A stretch of DNA of 64,000 nt from Paraburkholderia sprentiae WSM5005 (lineage in GTDB: Bacteria; Pseudomonadota; Gammaproteobacteria; Burkholderiales; Burkholderiaceae). The stretch lies in NCBI RefSeq assembly GCF_001865575.2, contig NZ_CP017562.2, positions 992,001 through 1,056,000 on the forward strand, written 5' to 3'. The number at the start of each line of letters is the position of its first letter. Positions within the stretch are counted from its first letter, which is position 1. The notes under the pieces are model-generated. The model saw only the letters and a program-made list of their open reading frames with translations. It ran no database searches and was not told the DNA's origin. Both the position numbers and the translations under genes were made by a program. Below, piece by piece: positions 18,413 to 26,920 of this stretch.

Positions 18413-18505
18413 ATGACAGAGCAACAGAGAACGCTGCGCCCGGTCGATGCACTCGGCCCGGCTTCGGGTCGCGCGGGCGGTTGTACCGGCCGGCAAGCGC
18501 GATGA
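18413..18505 (+). CDS. Putative 30-codon leader ORF overlapping the oxidoreductase start
   Basis: ATG 18413 is preceded by the near-perfect ribosome binding site GGAGGG. The frame runs 30 codons (starting M-T-E-Q-Q-R-T-L-R) and ends in a TGA that overlaps the ATG at 18502 as ATGA. That is the signature of translational coupling. It could be a leader peptide or the decayed N-terminus of a lost upstream gene. No homology is recognised. Confidence 0.35.
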   Translation: MTEQQRTLRPVDALGPASGRAGGCTGRQAR

Positions 18506-19733
18506 GCGAAGTCGCCGTGCTGGGCGCGGGCTTCATCGGCCTGTCGAGCGCCTACTGGCTGATGCGCGACGGTCACCACGTCACGCTGTTCGACCCGCTC
18601 GGTCCGGGCGAGGCCACGTCGTACGGCAACGCAGGCACGTTCGCCAACTACGGCTGCATTCCGGTGAACAACCCGGCGGTGTTTCGCAATCTGCCGCGTT
18701 TCCTGTTTTCGCCGACGAGTCCGCTGCGGATCCGCTGGCGCTATCTGCCGCAGCTCGCGCCGTGGCTCGCGCGCTTTCTGTGCGCATCGATGCCGCGGCG
18801 CTACCTGCACAGCGCGCAGGCGCTTGCGAGCCTGCTGTCGCGCGCGTCTGACGGCTACGATGAAATGCTGGCGAGCGACGACCTGTCTCGCTTCGTGCGG
18901 CCGCGCGAATGCCTGTATCTGTACTCGAGTGCGGCGTCGTTCGAGGCGGCGCAGCCGTCGCTCGCATTGCGCCGCTCGCTTGGCGTGCGCTTCCAAAACG
19001 TCGACCGAGCCGGCATCGCCGCACTCGAACCGAATCTCGCGCCCATTTTTGCGCACGGCACCTTGTTCAACGGCAGTTGGTTCCTCAGCGATCCGCGCGG
19101 CTTTTTGCAGGCGCTGCACACAGCGCTGCTCGCGCGCGGTCTGCGGCACGAGCGCATCGCGGTTCGCACCCTCGCGCCGGGCGGCGCCAGCGTGCGCATC
19201 GTCGACGATGCGGGTCGCGCCTATGACGCCGCACAGGTGGTGATCTGCACGGGGGCGTTTTCGCGACGCTTCGCGCGCCAATGCGGCGACCGCGTACCGC
19301 TCGATACCGAGCGCGGCTATCACGTGCGTTTCCCCGGCACGTCGTCGCTGATTTCACGGCCGTGCGGCTGGGCTGAGCGCGGCTTCTACATGGTGCCGAT
19401 GGACGGCGGCATCCGCGCGGCGGGCACCGTCGAGCTCGGCGGCTACGGATCGCAGCGCAATGCCGCGCTGCTCGACCTGATCACGCGCTCCGCGCGGCAC
19501 GCGCTGCCGCAATTGCCGCAGCCGGATAGCGACTGGCTCGGCTTGCGGCCGAGCTGCCCGACGGACTGCCGGTCGTCGGCCCGTCGAGCGCGTCGCCACG
19601 CGTCGTCTACGCGTTCGGCCATCAGCATCTGGGCGTCACGCTGGGCGGCGTGACGGGCAGCGTCGTCGCCGATCTGGTGGCGGGGCGCATGCCGCCGGTC
19701 GATCTCGCGCCTTATAGCCCGCGTCGTTTTTAA
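18502..19733 (+). pseudogene. FAD-dependent oxidoreductase, D-amino acid dehydrogenase (DadA) family, with a -1 frameshift
   Basis: The N-terminus has the FAD-binding V-A-V-L-G-A-G-F-I-G-L-S-S motif, and the body reads as a DadA-type membrane-associated dehydrogenase that deaminates D-amino or D-imino acids. Near 19551-19556 the frame breaks. Before it the protein reads D-W-L-G-L-R-P-S. The expected continuation L-P-D-G-L-P-V-V-G and the C-terminal G-H-Q-H-L-G-V-T-L-G-G-V-T-G are in the next frame, ending in TAA at 19731. Restoring one base gives 410 aa, the normal family length. The change may be a sequencing error, a recent mutation or phase variation. The divergent MocR gene and the following LivK-type gene suggest use of an amino acid or amine. 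Confidence 0.82.
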
Positions 19734-19768
19734 CCACCGCAACTGCTGCACGGAAGAGGATGGACATC

Positions 19769-20917
19769 ATGAAACGCAGAAACCTGGTCGTCGCACTCGC
19801 CCTTGGGATGTTGTGCGCGCATGCGCCGTCGTACGGCGCCGAGCCACAAGTCGTGAAGATCGGCTTCGCCGGACCGCTGACCGGACCGGTCGCGCGGGTC
19901 GGAAAGGACTTGCAGAACGGCGCGCAGCTTGCGGTGGACGAAGCGAACGCGAAGCATCCGACGATCGGCGGCAAACCCGTCAAATATGTGCTCGACGTGC
20001 AGGACGACCAGGCCGATCCGCGCATCGCGATCCAGGTCGCCCAGAAGTTGGTCGACGATGGCGTGGTCGGCGTGATCGGCCATTACAACTCGGGTTGCAG
20101 CATTCCCGCCTCGGCCGTCTATCACACGGCGAACGTCGCGATGATCACGCCGGGCTCGACGAACCCGGCTCTGACCGCGCAGGGTTTCGCAAACGTGTTT
20201 CGCACAATGGGACACGACGGCGTCGGCGGCGTGATCGCGGGCGAGTTCGCGGTGCAGCAACTGAAGGCGAAGCGCATCGGCATCATCGACGATCGCACCG
20301 CGTTCGGCCAGGGCCTCGCCGATGCGTTCGAGAAGGGTGCAAAACAAGCGAACGGCAATATCGTCGATCGCGAGTTCACGAACGACAAGGCGGTCGATCT
20401 GCGCGCAATCCTGACCTCGTTGAAGCAGAAAAACGTCGATCTGGTTTTCTTCGGCGGTCTCGACGAGCAAGGCGCGATGCTGGTCAAGCAGATGCGCTCG
20501 CTCGGCATGCCCGCGCAACTGTTCGGTGCGGGCGCGCTGAAGAGCAATGCGTTCCTGCAGATCGCAGGCAACGCGGGCGAGGGGACGCGCGATCTCGAAC
20601 CCGGCCCGGCTCTCGACAAGCTGCCGGCCGCGCAGGAGTTCGGCAAGCGCTACAAGGCGCGCTTCAATCAGGATGTCGAACTGTATGCGCCGTTTGCCTA
20701 CGACGCCGCGCTCGCGATGATTCAGGCGATTCAGGACGCGGACTCGCTCGATCGCGCGAAGATCGTCGCGGCTTTCCCGAAGGTCAACGTGACGGGCGTG
20801 ACGGGGAAAATCGCGTTTGATCCGCACGGAGATCTGATCAAGCCGCCGTATACGCTGTTCGAGGTGCAGCAGGGGCAGTGGAAGAGTCAGCGGACGGTGG
20901 GCGGGAATGGCGTTTGA
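19769..20917 (+). CDS. Branched-chain amino acid-type ABC transporter substrate-binding protein (LivK family)
   Basis: This periplasmic protein of 382 aa begins with a Sec signal peptide (K-R-R-N then a hydrophobic core, ending near S-Y-G-A). The mature N-terminus V-V-K-I-G-F-A-G-P-L-T-G-P is the classic Leu/Ile/Val-binding start, followed by a two-lobe peripheral binding protein fold. ATG 19769 is favoured over ATG 19760 because AAGAGG lies 9 bases before it. No permease or ATPase genes are nearby, so it must use a transporter encoded elsewhere. Linkage to a D-amino-acid-dehydrogenase-like gene suggests an amino-acid-like ligand. Confidence 0.88.
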   Translation: MKRRNLVVALALGMLCAHAPSYGAEPQVVKIGFAGPLTGPVARVGKDLQNGAQLAVDEANAKHPTIGGKPVKYVLDVQDDQADPRIAIQVAQKLVDDGVVGVIGHYNSGCSIPASAVYHTANVAMITPGSTNPALTAQGFANVFRTMGHDGVGGVIAGEFAVQQLKAKRIGIIDDRTAFGQGLADAFEKGAKQANGNIVDREFTNDKAVDLRAILTSLKQKNVDLVFFGGLDEQGAMLVKQMRSLGMPAQLFGAGALKSNAFLQIAGNAGEGTRDLEPGPALDKLPAAQEFGKRYKARFNQDVELYAPFAYDAALAMIQAIQDADSLDRAKIVAAFPKVNVTGVTGKIAFDPHGDLIKPPYTLFEVQQGQWKSQRTVGGNGV

Positions 20918-21537
20918 GATTGATCCAGGCCGGGACGGCTGATTATCTCGACCCGAACTGTTCCGCCGTTCCAGCACCTTCGATAACGACGCCGCTTCGC
21001 AAGTCGGTGTCCAAGCTCGCTCAGCGATTCAACAGCGACCTTTGAATTCGCACTATCCCGAACATCCCCCGCGAGCGGACGATCTCGAACCTCGCGCCAC
21101 GCTTATTCCCGCCTCATCGCCGCGACCGCGCTGACGATGATTCCACCATAGTCGGGCAAACCGGCGGTGCGTCGTCGACGACCGCGATCGTTTTATCGCC
21201 GCCGCCGACGCGCGGCCGGATGCGCTTGCCAGATCGAATGACGGGCAAGGGGGGGTGACCACACAATATGACCCCCCCTTCGAAAAACGCCATCCCCCCT
21301 CCCCGAAGGGGGGCATTTGAAAGGCGACTGGCTCTATCTTTCTTCTCGAATTTCACAAAGCATATGGGGCCGACGTCGCTACCCGCTCACGCCGACCCTG
21401 GACCGTATGCGATTAGCAAGTTGGTTTTTCGTCCCGTTGAACTCGTTGCTCGTGTGAGTGGAATTCCAGAGCAAATGTCTTTCGCCGCATTTGTGGGGGG
21501 TCGGTGTTCCAGTCGAGCGAAAGAAAAAAGGTGATAA
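20918..21537. other. Intergenic region with mutually exclusive G-tract/C-tract hairpins
   Basis: About 620 bases without a credible gene. AAGGGGGGGT at 21247-21256 pairs perfectly with ACCCCCCCTT at 21271-21280. A second stem can form between CCCCCC (21294-21299) and GGGGGG (21308-21313). The C-tracts and G-tracts could also pair across the two hairpins, giving alternative structures. Short open frames crossing this element are low-complexity and look like by-products. Confidence 0.55.
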
Positions 21538-22323
21538 ATGAATATCCTGTTGGTAGAAGACGATACCGCGCAAGCTGATTCGGTCGAAAGGGAAATCAGG
21601 CAATCCGGGCATCGAATAAGCAAGGTGGAGCGGGGCAAGGACGCAATCAGTTTTCTTCAGGCTAACGAAGTCGACCTCGTGGTGCTCGATTGGGAACTGC
21701 CGGGCGTGAGCGGCTTCGAGGTGCTGTACTGGATACGCCGTCATCTGGGCCGCGAACCCGCGGTGCTGTTCGTGACCAGCCGACTTCTGGAAGTCGACAT
21801 CGTGCAGGCGCTAGACGCTGGCGCGGATGACTACGTCGTCAAGCCGTTCCGGACCGAAGAACTGGTGGCGAGAGTCGGCGCACTGTTGCGCCGCACACGG
21901 CGCAGCGCGAAAGTCGAAAGCGCAATCGCTGTTGGACCGTATTCCTTCGACGTCACGCGGCGCGCCGCTTATCTGCATGGCGAATCGATCTTGCTGACGG
22001 AAAAGGAATTCGTCGTAGCGGCGCATTTCTTCTCGAACGTGGGGCGGGTCGTTTCCAAAAGGCTTTTGGCGAAGCTGGTCTGGGGCCGCGAACTGGACAG
22101 TACGTCGCGCACGATCGATACGCATATCTACCGGCTTCGACGCAAGCTGGCGCTGTGCCCGGACAATGGCGTGCGATTGACGACCGTCTATACGCACGGC
22201 TACCGGCTCGACGAGGTCGATGCCGGCAGCGTGGACCTGCAAGCGTCGGTGGACTCCGAACCCGAGGTTCCCGTCGCGCAGAACGACACGCCGGAACTCG
22301 GCGCGCAGAGCAATCGCCGCTAG
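21538..22323 (+). CDS. OmpR/PhoB-family response regulator (orphan)
   Basis: A 261-aa protein. The receiver domain (1-115) has acidic E7/D8/D9, phospho-acceptor D51 in V-V-L-D-W-E-L-P-G, T80 and K102 in V-V-K-P-F. The C-terminal winged helix (about 130-225) has L-T-E-K-E-F and I-D-T-H-I-Y-R-L-R-R-K-L. A 30-residue acidic tail follows. AAGGTGAT precedes ATG 21538. No histidine kinase lies nearby, so its partner is unknown. The MalT-like regulator starts 157 bases downstream in the same direction and may be co-transcribed. Confidence 0.9.
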   Translation: MNILLVEDDTAQADSVEREIRQSGHRISKVERGKDAISFLQANEVDLVVLDWELPGVSGFEVLYWIRRHLGREPAVLFVTSRLLEVDIVQALDAGADDYVVKPFRTEELVARVGALLRRTRRSAKVESAIAVGPYSFDVTRRAAYLHGESILLTEKEFVVAAHFFSNVGRVVSKRLLAKLVWGRELDSTSRTIDTHIYRLRRKLALCPDNGVRLTTVYTHGYRLDEVDAGSVDLQASVDSEPEVPVAQNDTPELGAQSNRR

Positions 22324-22480
22324 CGATTCGACACGAGGCCATGCGCGATCTGAAGCGGATTCCGGTCGTCGCACCTCGTTGCACAGCTCCGCATTGAGTC
22401 ATCACACGGTTCGGCGTATCTTAAACGCGAATTCTCAAGACCCTCCTTGCCCCTCACCGATAGCTGTGAGAGGACTACTC

Positions 22481-25246
22481 ATGAATACACCCGCAGATAG
22501 TTTCGAGCGTGAATGGATCGTGTCGCTGATCCAGACCAAGATGATGCCCCCGCGCCTTCCCGCGGGTTGCGTGCATCGGCCTCTATTGCTCCGGCGACTC
22601 GATGAACGACGCCCACGTCAGATCACGCTCGTCACCGCGCCCGCGGGTTTCGGCAAAACGACCTTGCTTGCCGCGTGGAGCGAAGCGCAAACGAGAAAGA
22701 AGCGTCCGGTTGCGTGGCTCAGTCTCGATGAAGAAGACGACGATCCGCAGCAACTTGGTGCCTATCTGGTGGCGGCGATTTCTCGTGCGTCGACGGAGAT
22801 CGCGTGGCAGGCACAGCACGTCCTCGATAACGATGCACACACGCCGGTCAGAACCGTCATTTCAGTGCTGCTCAATGGCATCGCCGCATACGGCCGCAGT
22901 GTTTTCCTCGTACTCGACGACGTCGACCGCCTGAGCGCGAGACCCGTTCTCGCGATCGTGTCGCGCCTGCTGCGCTACGCGCCCGACAACCTCCACGTCC
23001 TGCTCGGCGCGCGCGGCGAACCGGCGCTATCGCTGAGCGGGCTGTGCTCCCCCGACAAACTTTCGCATGTGGATGTCGACGATCTTCGCTTTTCGCTCGA
23101 CGATGCTCAGGCGTTTTTCGACCACACCGGTAACACGCTGCTCAGCCGTAACAGCGTCGAGTTGTTGAACAGCGCGACCGAAGGCTGGGTGGCCGGCTTG
23201 CAACTGGCTGTGCTGGGATTGAACCGGGTCGATGACGTAACCGCGCTCGCCGGTCATCTCGCCGATTCCCGATTCGGAATCGATCGCTATCTTAACGATA
23301 CGGTGTTTGCAAATTTACCGTCGCATATGTTGACGTTTCTGCTGTGCACGTCGATCCTTGAGCGGCTCACCGCGACGCTGTGCGACGAAGTCATGGGCGG
23401 TGAAAGCGACAGTGGAGAGAAACTGGACTGGCTCGAGCGGCATAACGTGTTCATTCGGCCGCTCGATGAAACGCAAAGCTGGTATCGCTATCACGCGTTG
23501 CTCAGCGATGCGCTCCGTCGCCGTCTCGTGCGTCAGACGCCACGACAAGTCCCGTTGCTGCATCGGCGCGCAAGCCTCTGGTTCGCGCGGGCTCGTTTGT
23601 GGCCCGAAGCCGTGCGACATGCGCTGGCGGCGGGCGATCTCGCGCAGGCGGCAGGGTGGGCCGAAAACTGCGCGATGGAGATGCTCCAACGCGGCGACCC
23701 GTTCAAGCTGCCGGGCTGGATTCGGAAACTTCCGCCGGATGTGATCGCGGGTCGACTGCGCTTGCGTCTCGCGAAAGCCTGGGCTCTCGCGATGTCGCTT
23801 GAAACCGCGCGCGCGTCCAAGGAGATCACCAAGATTGCCGACGACTTCGAGCGTGTCGCTCGCGATGATCGGTCGGTAGCCGACGAGGTCGCATGGGCGG
23901 AGATCAATGCGATCCGCGCGGTGATCGCTGCCGTGAATGACGACAGCGAGCATGCGCTCGAACTCGGGCGCGCCGTTGTGGCATCGACGGCGCCTGTGGA
24001 TTCCTGGGTACGTCACTACGCTCAAAGCGCGGAAATTTTCGGCCTGGTGTATAGAGGGCAGTTCGCCTACATATCCAGCGTGTGGAGAGCCGCAGCCAAT
24101 CAGGTGGGACTCAGCCGGAAGCCGAACAGCACCGATATGCTGCCCGACGTGATGTACGGCGTCGCCGCACTGATACACGGCGAACTTCCAGAGGCAAGGC
24201 AGGTGATGGAACGAGCGATGCGGTACTCCGAAGAAGAGCAAGGGGAGTGGTCGGCGGGCGCGGCCGCGGTGGCCGGCTGCCTTGCATCGATTTACTACGA
24301 GTGCAACGAACTGTCCGAAGCGCGAAAGTTGATCGAGGGGCGCATGACCCTCGCCTTGGAGACGGCGCCACTCGCCGCGTCGATGCGCTACATGCTCACC
24401 GCGTCACGTCTGCTGTGGCGCGATGGCAAGAAGGGGCCGGCGTTGGCCGTTCTCGAGGATGGTCGACAGGTCGCGATCACCCGTCGATGGTTGCGTCTTA
24501 AGCTCGCGTGCGATGCGGAAACCGCCAGACAGCTCCTCGCCGACGGTAGGGTGGCCGAGGCGCGACAGCTCTCCGACGATCTGAGCGCGAGCGTACCCAT
24601 GATGTGCGAAGGACGGCGAGGCTCGGCGATCGAAACGTGGGTAAGCTACTGCGTGCTGCAAGCCCGCGTTCTGCTCGCGGAAAATGCCGCCGGGGACGCC
24701 GTCGGCTTTCTTTCGCGCTCACTCGAGAATCTGGTTGCGCTGGGCTGGCGCTATGCCGAGGCCGCTGTGTCATTGCTGCTTGCTCTCGCGCATGAGCAGA
24801 ACGGCGCTTCGGAACAGGCGTTCGCCGCACTGGGCAACGCGGTGAGGATCGGCAGCGCGATAGGGATGATCAATAGCGTCGTGGATGAGGGGGCACCGAT
24901 GCGTGCGTTACTGGCACGCTTTCGTCGCACGCCGTCGGAAATCGCGGCAAAGCACGACAGCTATATCGGCACGCTGCTGTCGGCTTTCGACGATGCCGAC
25001 AACATGCGATCTTCGTCGTCGAGCTATGCCGACACGAAGATGACGCCGGGCACGCTGAGCGCGCGAGAGCTCGAAATCCTGAGCTACGTTGCGCGCGGAC
25101 TGTCCAACAAGGAAGTCGGACGCTCATTGAATCTGGCGCCGGAGACGGTCAAATGGCATATGAAAAACGTCTTCGAGAAACTGAACGTCAATTCGCGATT
25201 CGAAGCCGTACAGAGTGCGTTCGGCCTTCAGCCCGGAGCCGATTGA
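22481..25246 (+). CDS. MalT-like STAND ATPase / LuxR-type transcriptional activator
   Basis: A 921-aa protein. The N-terminal NTPase has Walker A A-P-A-G-F-G-K-T (54-61) and V-L-D-D-V-D Walker B. A long helical TPR-like sensor region follows. The C-terminal LuxR helix-turn-helix has L-S-A-R-E-L-E-I-L-S-Y-V-A-R-G-L-S-N-K-E-V and T-V-K-W-H-M-K-N. This is the MalT/AlkS architecture, activated by inducer and ATP through oligomerisation. ATG 22481 has GAGAGGA 7 bases upstream. No adjacent catabolic operon reveals the inducer. The pairing with an orphan response regulator suggests a joint signalling circuit. Confidence 0.9.
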   Translation: MNTPADSFEREWIVSLIQTKMMPPRLPAGCVHRPLLLRRLDERRPRQITLVTAPAGFGKTTLLAAWSEAQTRKKRPVAWLSLDEEDDDPQQLGAYLVAAISRASTEIAWQAQHVLDNDAHTPVRTVISVLLNGIAAYGRSVFLVLDDVDRLSARPVLAIVSRLLRYAPDNLHVLLGARGEPALSLSGLCSPDKLSHVDVDDLRFSLDDAQAFFDHTGNTLLSRNSVELLNSATEGWVAGLQLAVLGLNRVDDVTALAGHLADSRFGIDRYLNDTVFANLPSHMLTFLLCTSILERLTATLCDEVMGGESDSGEKLDWLERHNVFIRPLDETQSWYRYHALLSDALRRRLVRQTPRQVPLLHRRASLWFARARLWPEAVRHALAAGDLAQAAGWAENCAMEMLQRGDPFKLPGWIRKLPPDVIAGRLRLRLAKAWALAMSLETARASKEITKIADDFERVARDDRSVADEVAWAEINAIRAVIAAVNDDSEHALELGRAVVASTAPVDSWVRHYAQSAEIFGLVYRGQFAYISSVWRAAANQVGLSRKPNSTDMLPDVMYGVAALIHGELPEARQVMERAMRYSEEEQGEWSAGAAAVAGCLASIYYECNELSEARKLIEGRMTLALETAPLAASMRYMLTASRLLWRDGKKGPALAVLEDGRQVAITRRWLRLKLACDAETARQLLADGRVAEARQLSDDLSASVPMMCEGRRGSAIETWVSYCVLQARVLLAENAAGDAVGFLSRSLENLVALGWRYAEAAVSLLLALAHEQNGASEQAFAALGNAVRIGSAIGMINSVVDEGAPMRALLARFRRTPSEIAAKHDSYIGTLLSAFDDADNMRSSSSSYADTKMTPGTLSARELEILSYVARGLSNKEVGRSLNLAPETVKWHMKNVFEKLNVNSRFEAVQSAFGLQPGAD

Positions 25247-25289
25247 AGCGCGGCGCCGCGTCGCGTGCTGGCGCGGCCGTTTCGTCGCT

Positions 25290-25703
25290 TCACCGCGGCT
25301 CGCGCCCAAACGCTTCGCGCAGCTTGCGCTTGGCCCGCTGCAACGTATCGCGCCGCTCCTTAGGCAGGTTGCGGCCCGCTCGATTGATGTAGAAATTGAG
25401 CATCGACATCGCCGATTGAAACGGTGTGCCCTTGCGTCGACGGCTCACCGTCGACGAATGCTTCAACGATTGCGCGATGGACTCCGCGCTGCCAGTTTTG
25501 AAAATATCCTTCTGGATGTCCATCGCGTCGCTCGTTTCCATCACGTGATGCGACCATTTCTTCGTGCCGGAAGCGCCTTTCGATTTCGCGGTTTTCGCGC
25601 GATGCGCGGCGTGCGCCTGCGCATGGCGCTGACGCGGTGGCCGTCCCGACTTCCCACGGGCCACAGGGCGTTTTGATCTGCTGCTGGTCTTTCGGGTCCC
25701 CAT
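25290..25703 (-). CDS. DUF3175 domain protein
   Basis: A 137-aa basic protein. Residues 1-45 are Lys/Arg/Ala-rich, like a histone-type nucleic-acid-binding tail. Residues about 48-125 carry the DUF3175 pattern: K-K-W-S-H-H-V-M-E-T-S-D-A, S-I-A-Q-S-L-K-H-S, and S-A-M-S-M-L-N-F-Y-I-N-R-A-G. The family has no established function. It sits at the edge of a run of small stress-type genes, 62 bases before the PRC-barrel gene stop on the same strand, and may share its transcript. Confidence 0.8.
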   Translation of the reverse strand: MGTRKTSSRSKRPVARGKSGRPPRQRHAQAHAAHRAKTAKSKGASGTKKWSHHVMETSDAMDIQKDIFKTGSAESIAQSLKHSSTVSRRRKGTPFQSAMSMLNFYINRAGRNLPKERRDTLQRAKRKLREAFGREPR

Positions 25704-25765
25704 GGTGTTCTCTTCTGAAGCGCAATGTCGGACAGGCCACGCGTCGACAATGGTCGAGTTGGCGA

Positions 25766-26272
25766 TCAGAGTTTCACGCCGCCGGCCTCGGGCGCGTCCG
25801 ACGATCCCGGAGGAATGTCACCGACGCCTGGCTCATCGCGACTCGTGTAGACGTCGCCGCCCCAGTACGGTTCGCTGCCGTAATACTGATGCACGGTGGT
25901 AGCCCACGTCTCATCCGCCATCGATGGCCAGTGATCCTTATCAAATCCCGGGGCGTTCTTCACGCGCTCGGCCGTCATGTTCAGCACGAAGCATTTTTCC
26001 TCCGTATCGAGCGTCAGCGCACGCCAGGGAATCGCGAACAGCTTGTCGCCGATGCCGAGGAAACCACCGCTCGACAGCACCGCATACGCGATGCGGCCCG
26101 AACGCACGTCGAGCATGATGTCCTTGATCTTGCCGATGTGCTCGCCGTCGCTGCTGATGACCTTGTTGCCGTCGAGCGTATCCGCGGCCATCACATCCGG
26201 GCCTGGGCCTTCCGCGGTTGCGGCGCCTTTACCGACGATGTTCGCACCTTGCGTCTGGGTCTGGATGACCAT
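25766..26272 (-). CDS. PRC-barrel domain protein
   Basis: A 168-aa protein. Residues about 25-110 form a PRC-barrel: A-D-T-L-D-G-N-K-V, I-G-K-I-K-D-I-M-L-D-V-R-S-G-R-I-A-Y-A-V-L-S-S-G-G-F-L-G-I-G-D, and F-A-I-P-W. PRC-barrels occur in photosynthetic reaction centre H subunits and RimM. Short free-standing ones like this are often stress-linked and of unknown role. The tail is Gly/Pro/Asp-rich. ATG 26272 has AAGGAG, while the in-frame extension upstream has no domain support. Confidence 0.85.
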   Translation of the reverse strand: MVIQTQTQGANIVGKGAATAEGPGPDVMAADTLDGNKVISSDGEHIGKIKDIMLDVRSGRIAYAVLSSGGFLGIGDKLFAIPWRALTLDTEEKCFVLNMTAERVKNAPGFDKDHWPSMADETWATTVHQYYGSEPYWGGDVYTSRDEPGVGDIPPGSSDAPEAGGVKL

Positions 26273-26562
26273 GATGGGCTCCTTTAAAGGGGTGAATGTA
26301 CAGAGGCATCTAGCAACGGCCGTTCCATCCAGCCGTGCGCGCCGTTGCGCCGTGGTGCTCGGCGCATCCGCGAGACGAGGCACCGCGCGCGTAAAGGATG
26401 CGAGCGCGTTTGAAATTATTTCGTTTGTGTCGCCGCAAGCCGGTAGAAGACTAGCTTGACGCGGGTTGCGACGAGCGCCCCGCGCGGCATAGCCTTTGCT
26501 CGACTTCGGGTGACGGCAGGGTAAGGATCACGTCCGTCTTTTTTACTTCAGGGAGAACCCAG

Positions 26563-26859
26563 ATGAGCAAGTATCCGAAGGCATGGCTGGCCGCGGCATG
26601 TGTAATCGCATCGAGCGCTGCGTTCGCGCAGGCGGGCGGCGGCAACGGCAATAGCGGCGCCGGCGGCGGCAACGCGCATGGCGCTGCGACCGCCGCGCCG
26701 ACCGCGGGCAACGAGCCTGCGTCGGGTGCCATGGGCAACACTGCGGGTTCGACTTCGTCGATGAAGCATCATCACAAGAAATCGAAGGCAAACAAACCGA
26801 TGACCGACACGACTAACACACCTGGCGCGAATGCCAGCAGCGATACGAAAGGCCAGTGA
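26563..26859 (+). CDS. Small secreted Gly/Ala-rich protein
   Basis: A 98-aa protein with a Sec signal peptide (K-Y-P-K then A-W-L-A-A-A-C-V-I-A-S-S-A-A-F-A, cleavage after A-F-A near residue 22). The mature part is low-complexity: a Gly/Asn/Ala run, a basic K-H-H-H-K-K-S-K patch, and an Asn/Thr/Asp tail. GGGAG precedes the start. It probably acts in the periplasm. I do not recognise a domain. It sits inside the stress-type gene run. Confidence 0.7.
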   Translation: MSKYPKAWLAAACVIASSAAFAQAGGGNGNSGAGGGNAHGAATAAPTAGNEPASGAMGNTAGSTSSMKHHHKKSKANKPMTDTTNTPGANASSDTKGQ

Positions 26860-26920
26860 CGGTGTGATGGCCGCGTTCGCCGAACGTGTTTGAGCCATCA
26901 TCGATTCAGCATTGAGCCTG

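Noticed and set aside
21268..21534. 88-codon ORF crossing the G/C-tract hairpins
   Set aside because: No ribosome binding site or recognisable domain; low-complexity start from C-tracts.
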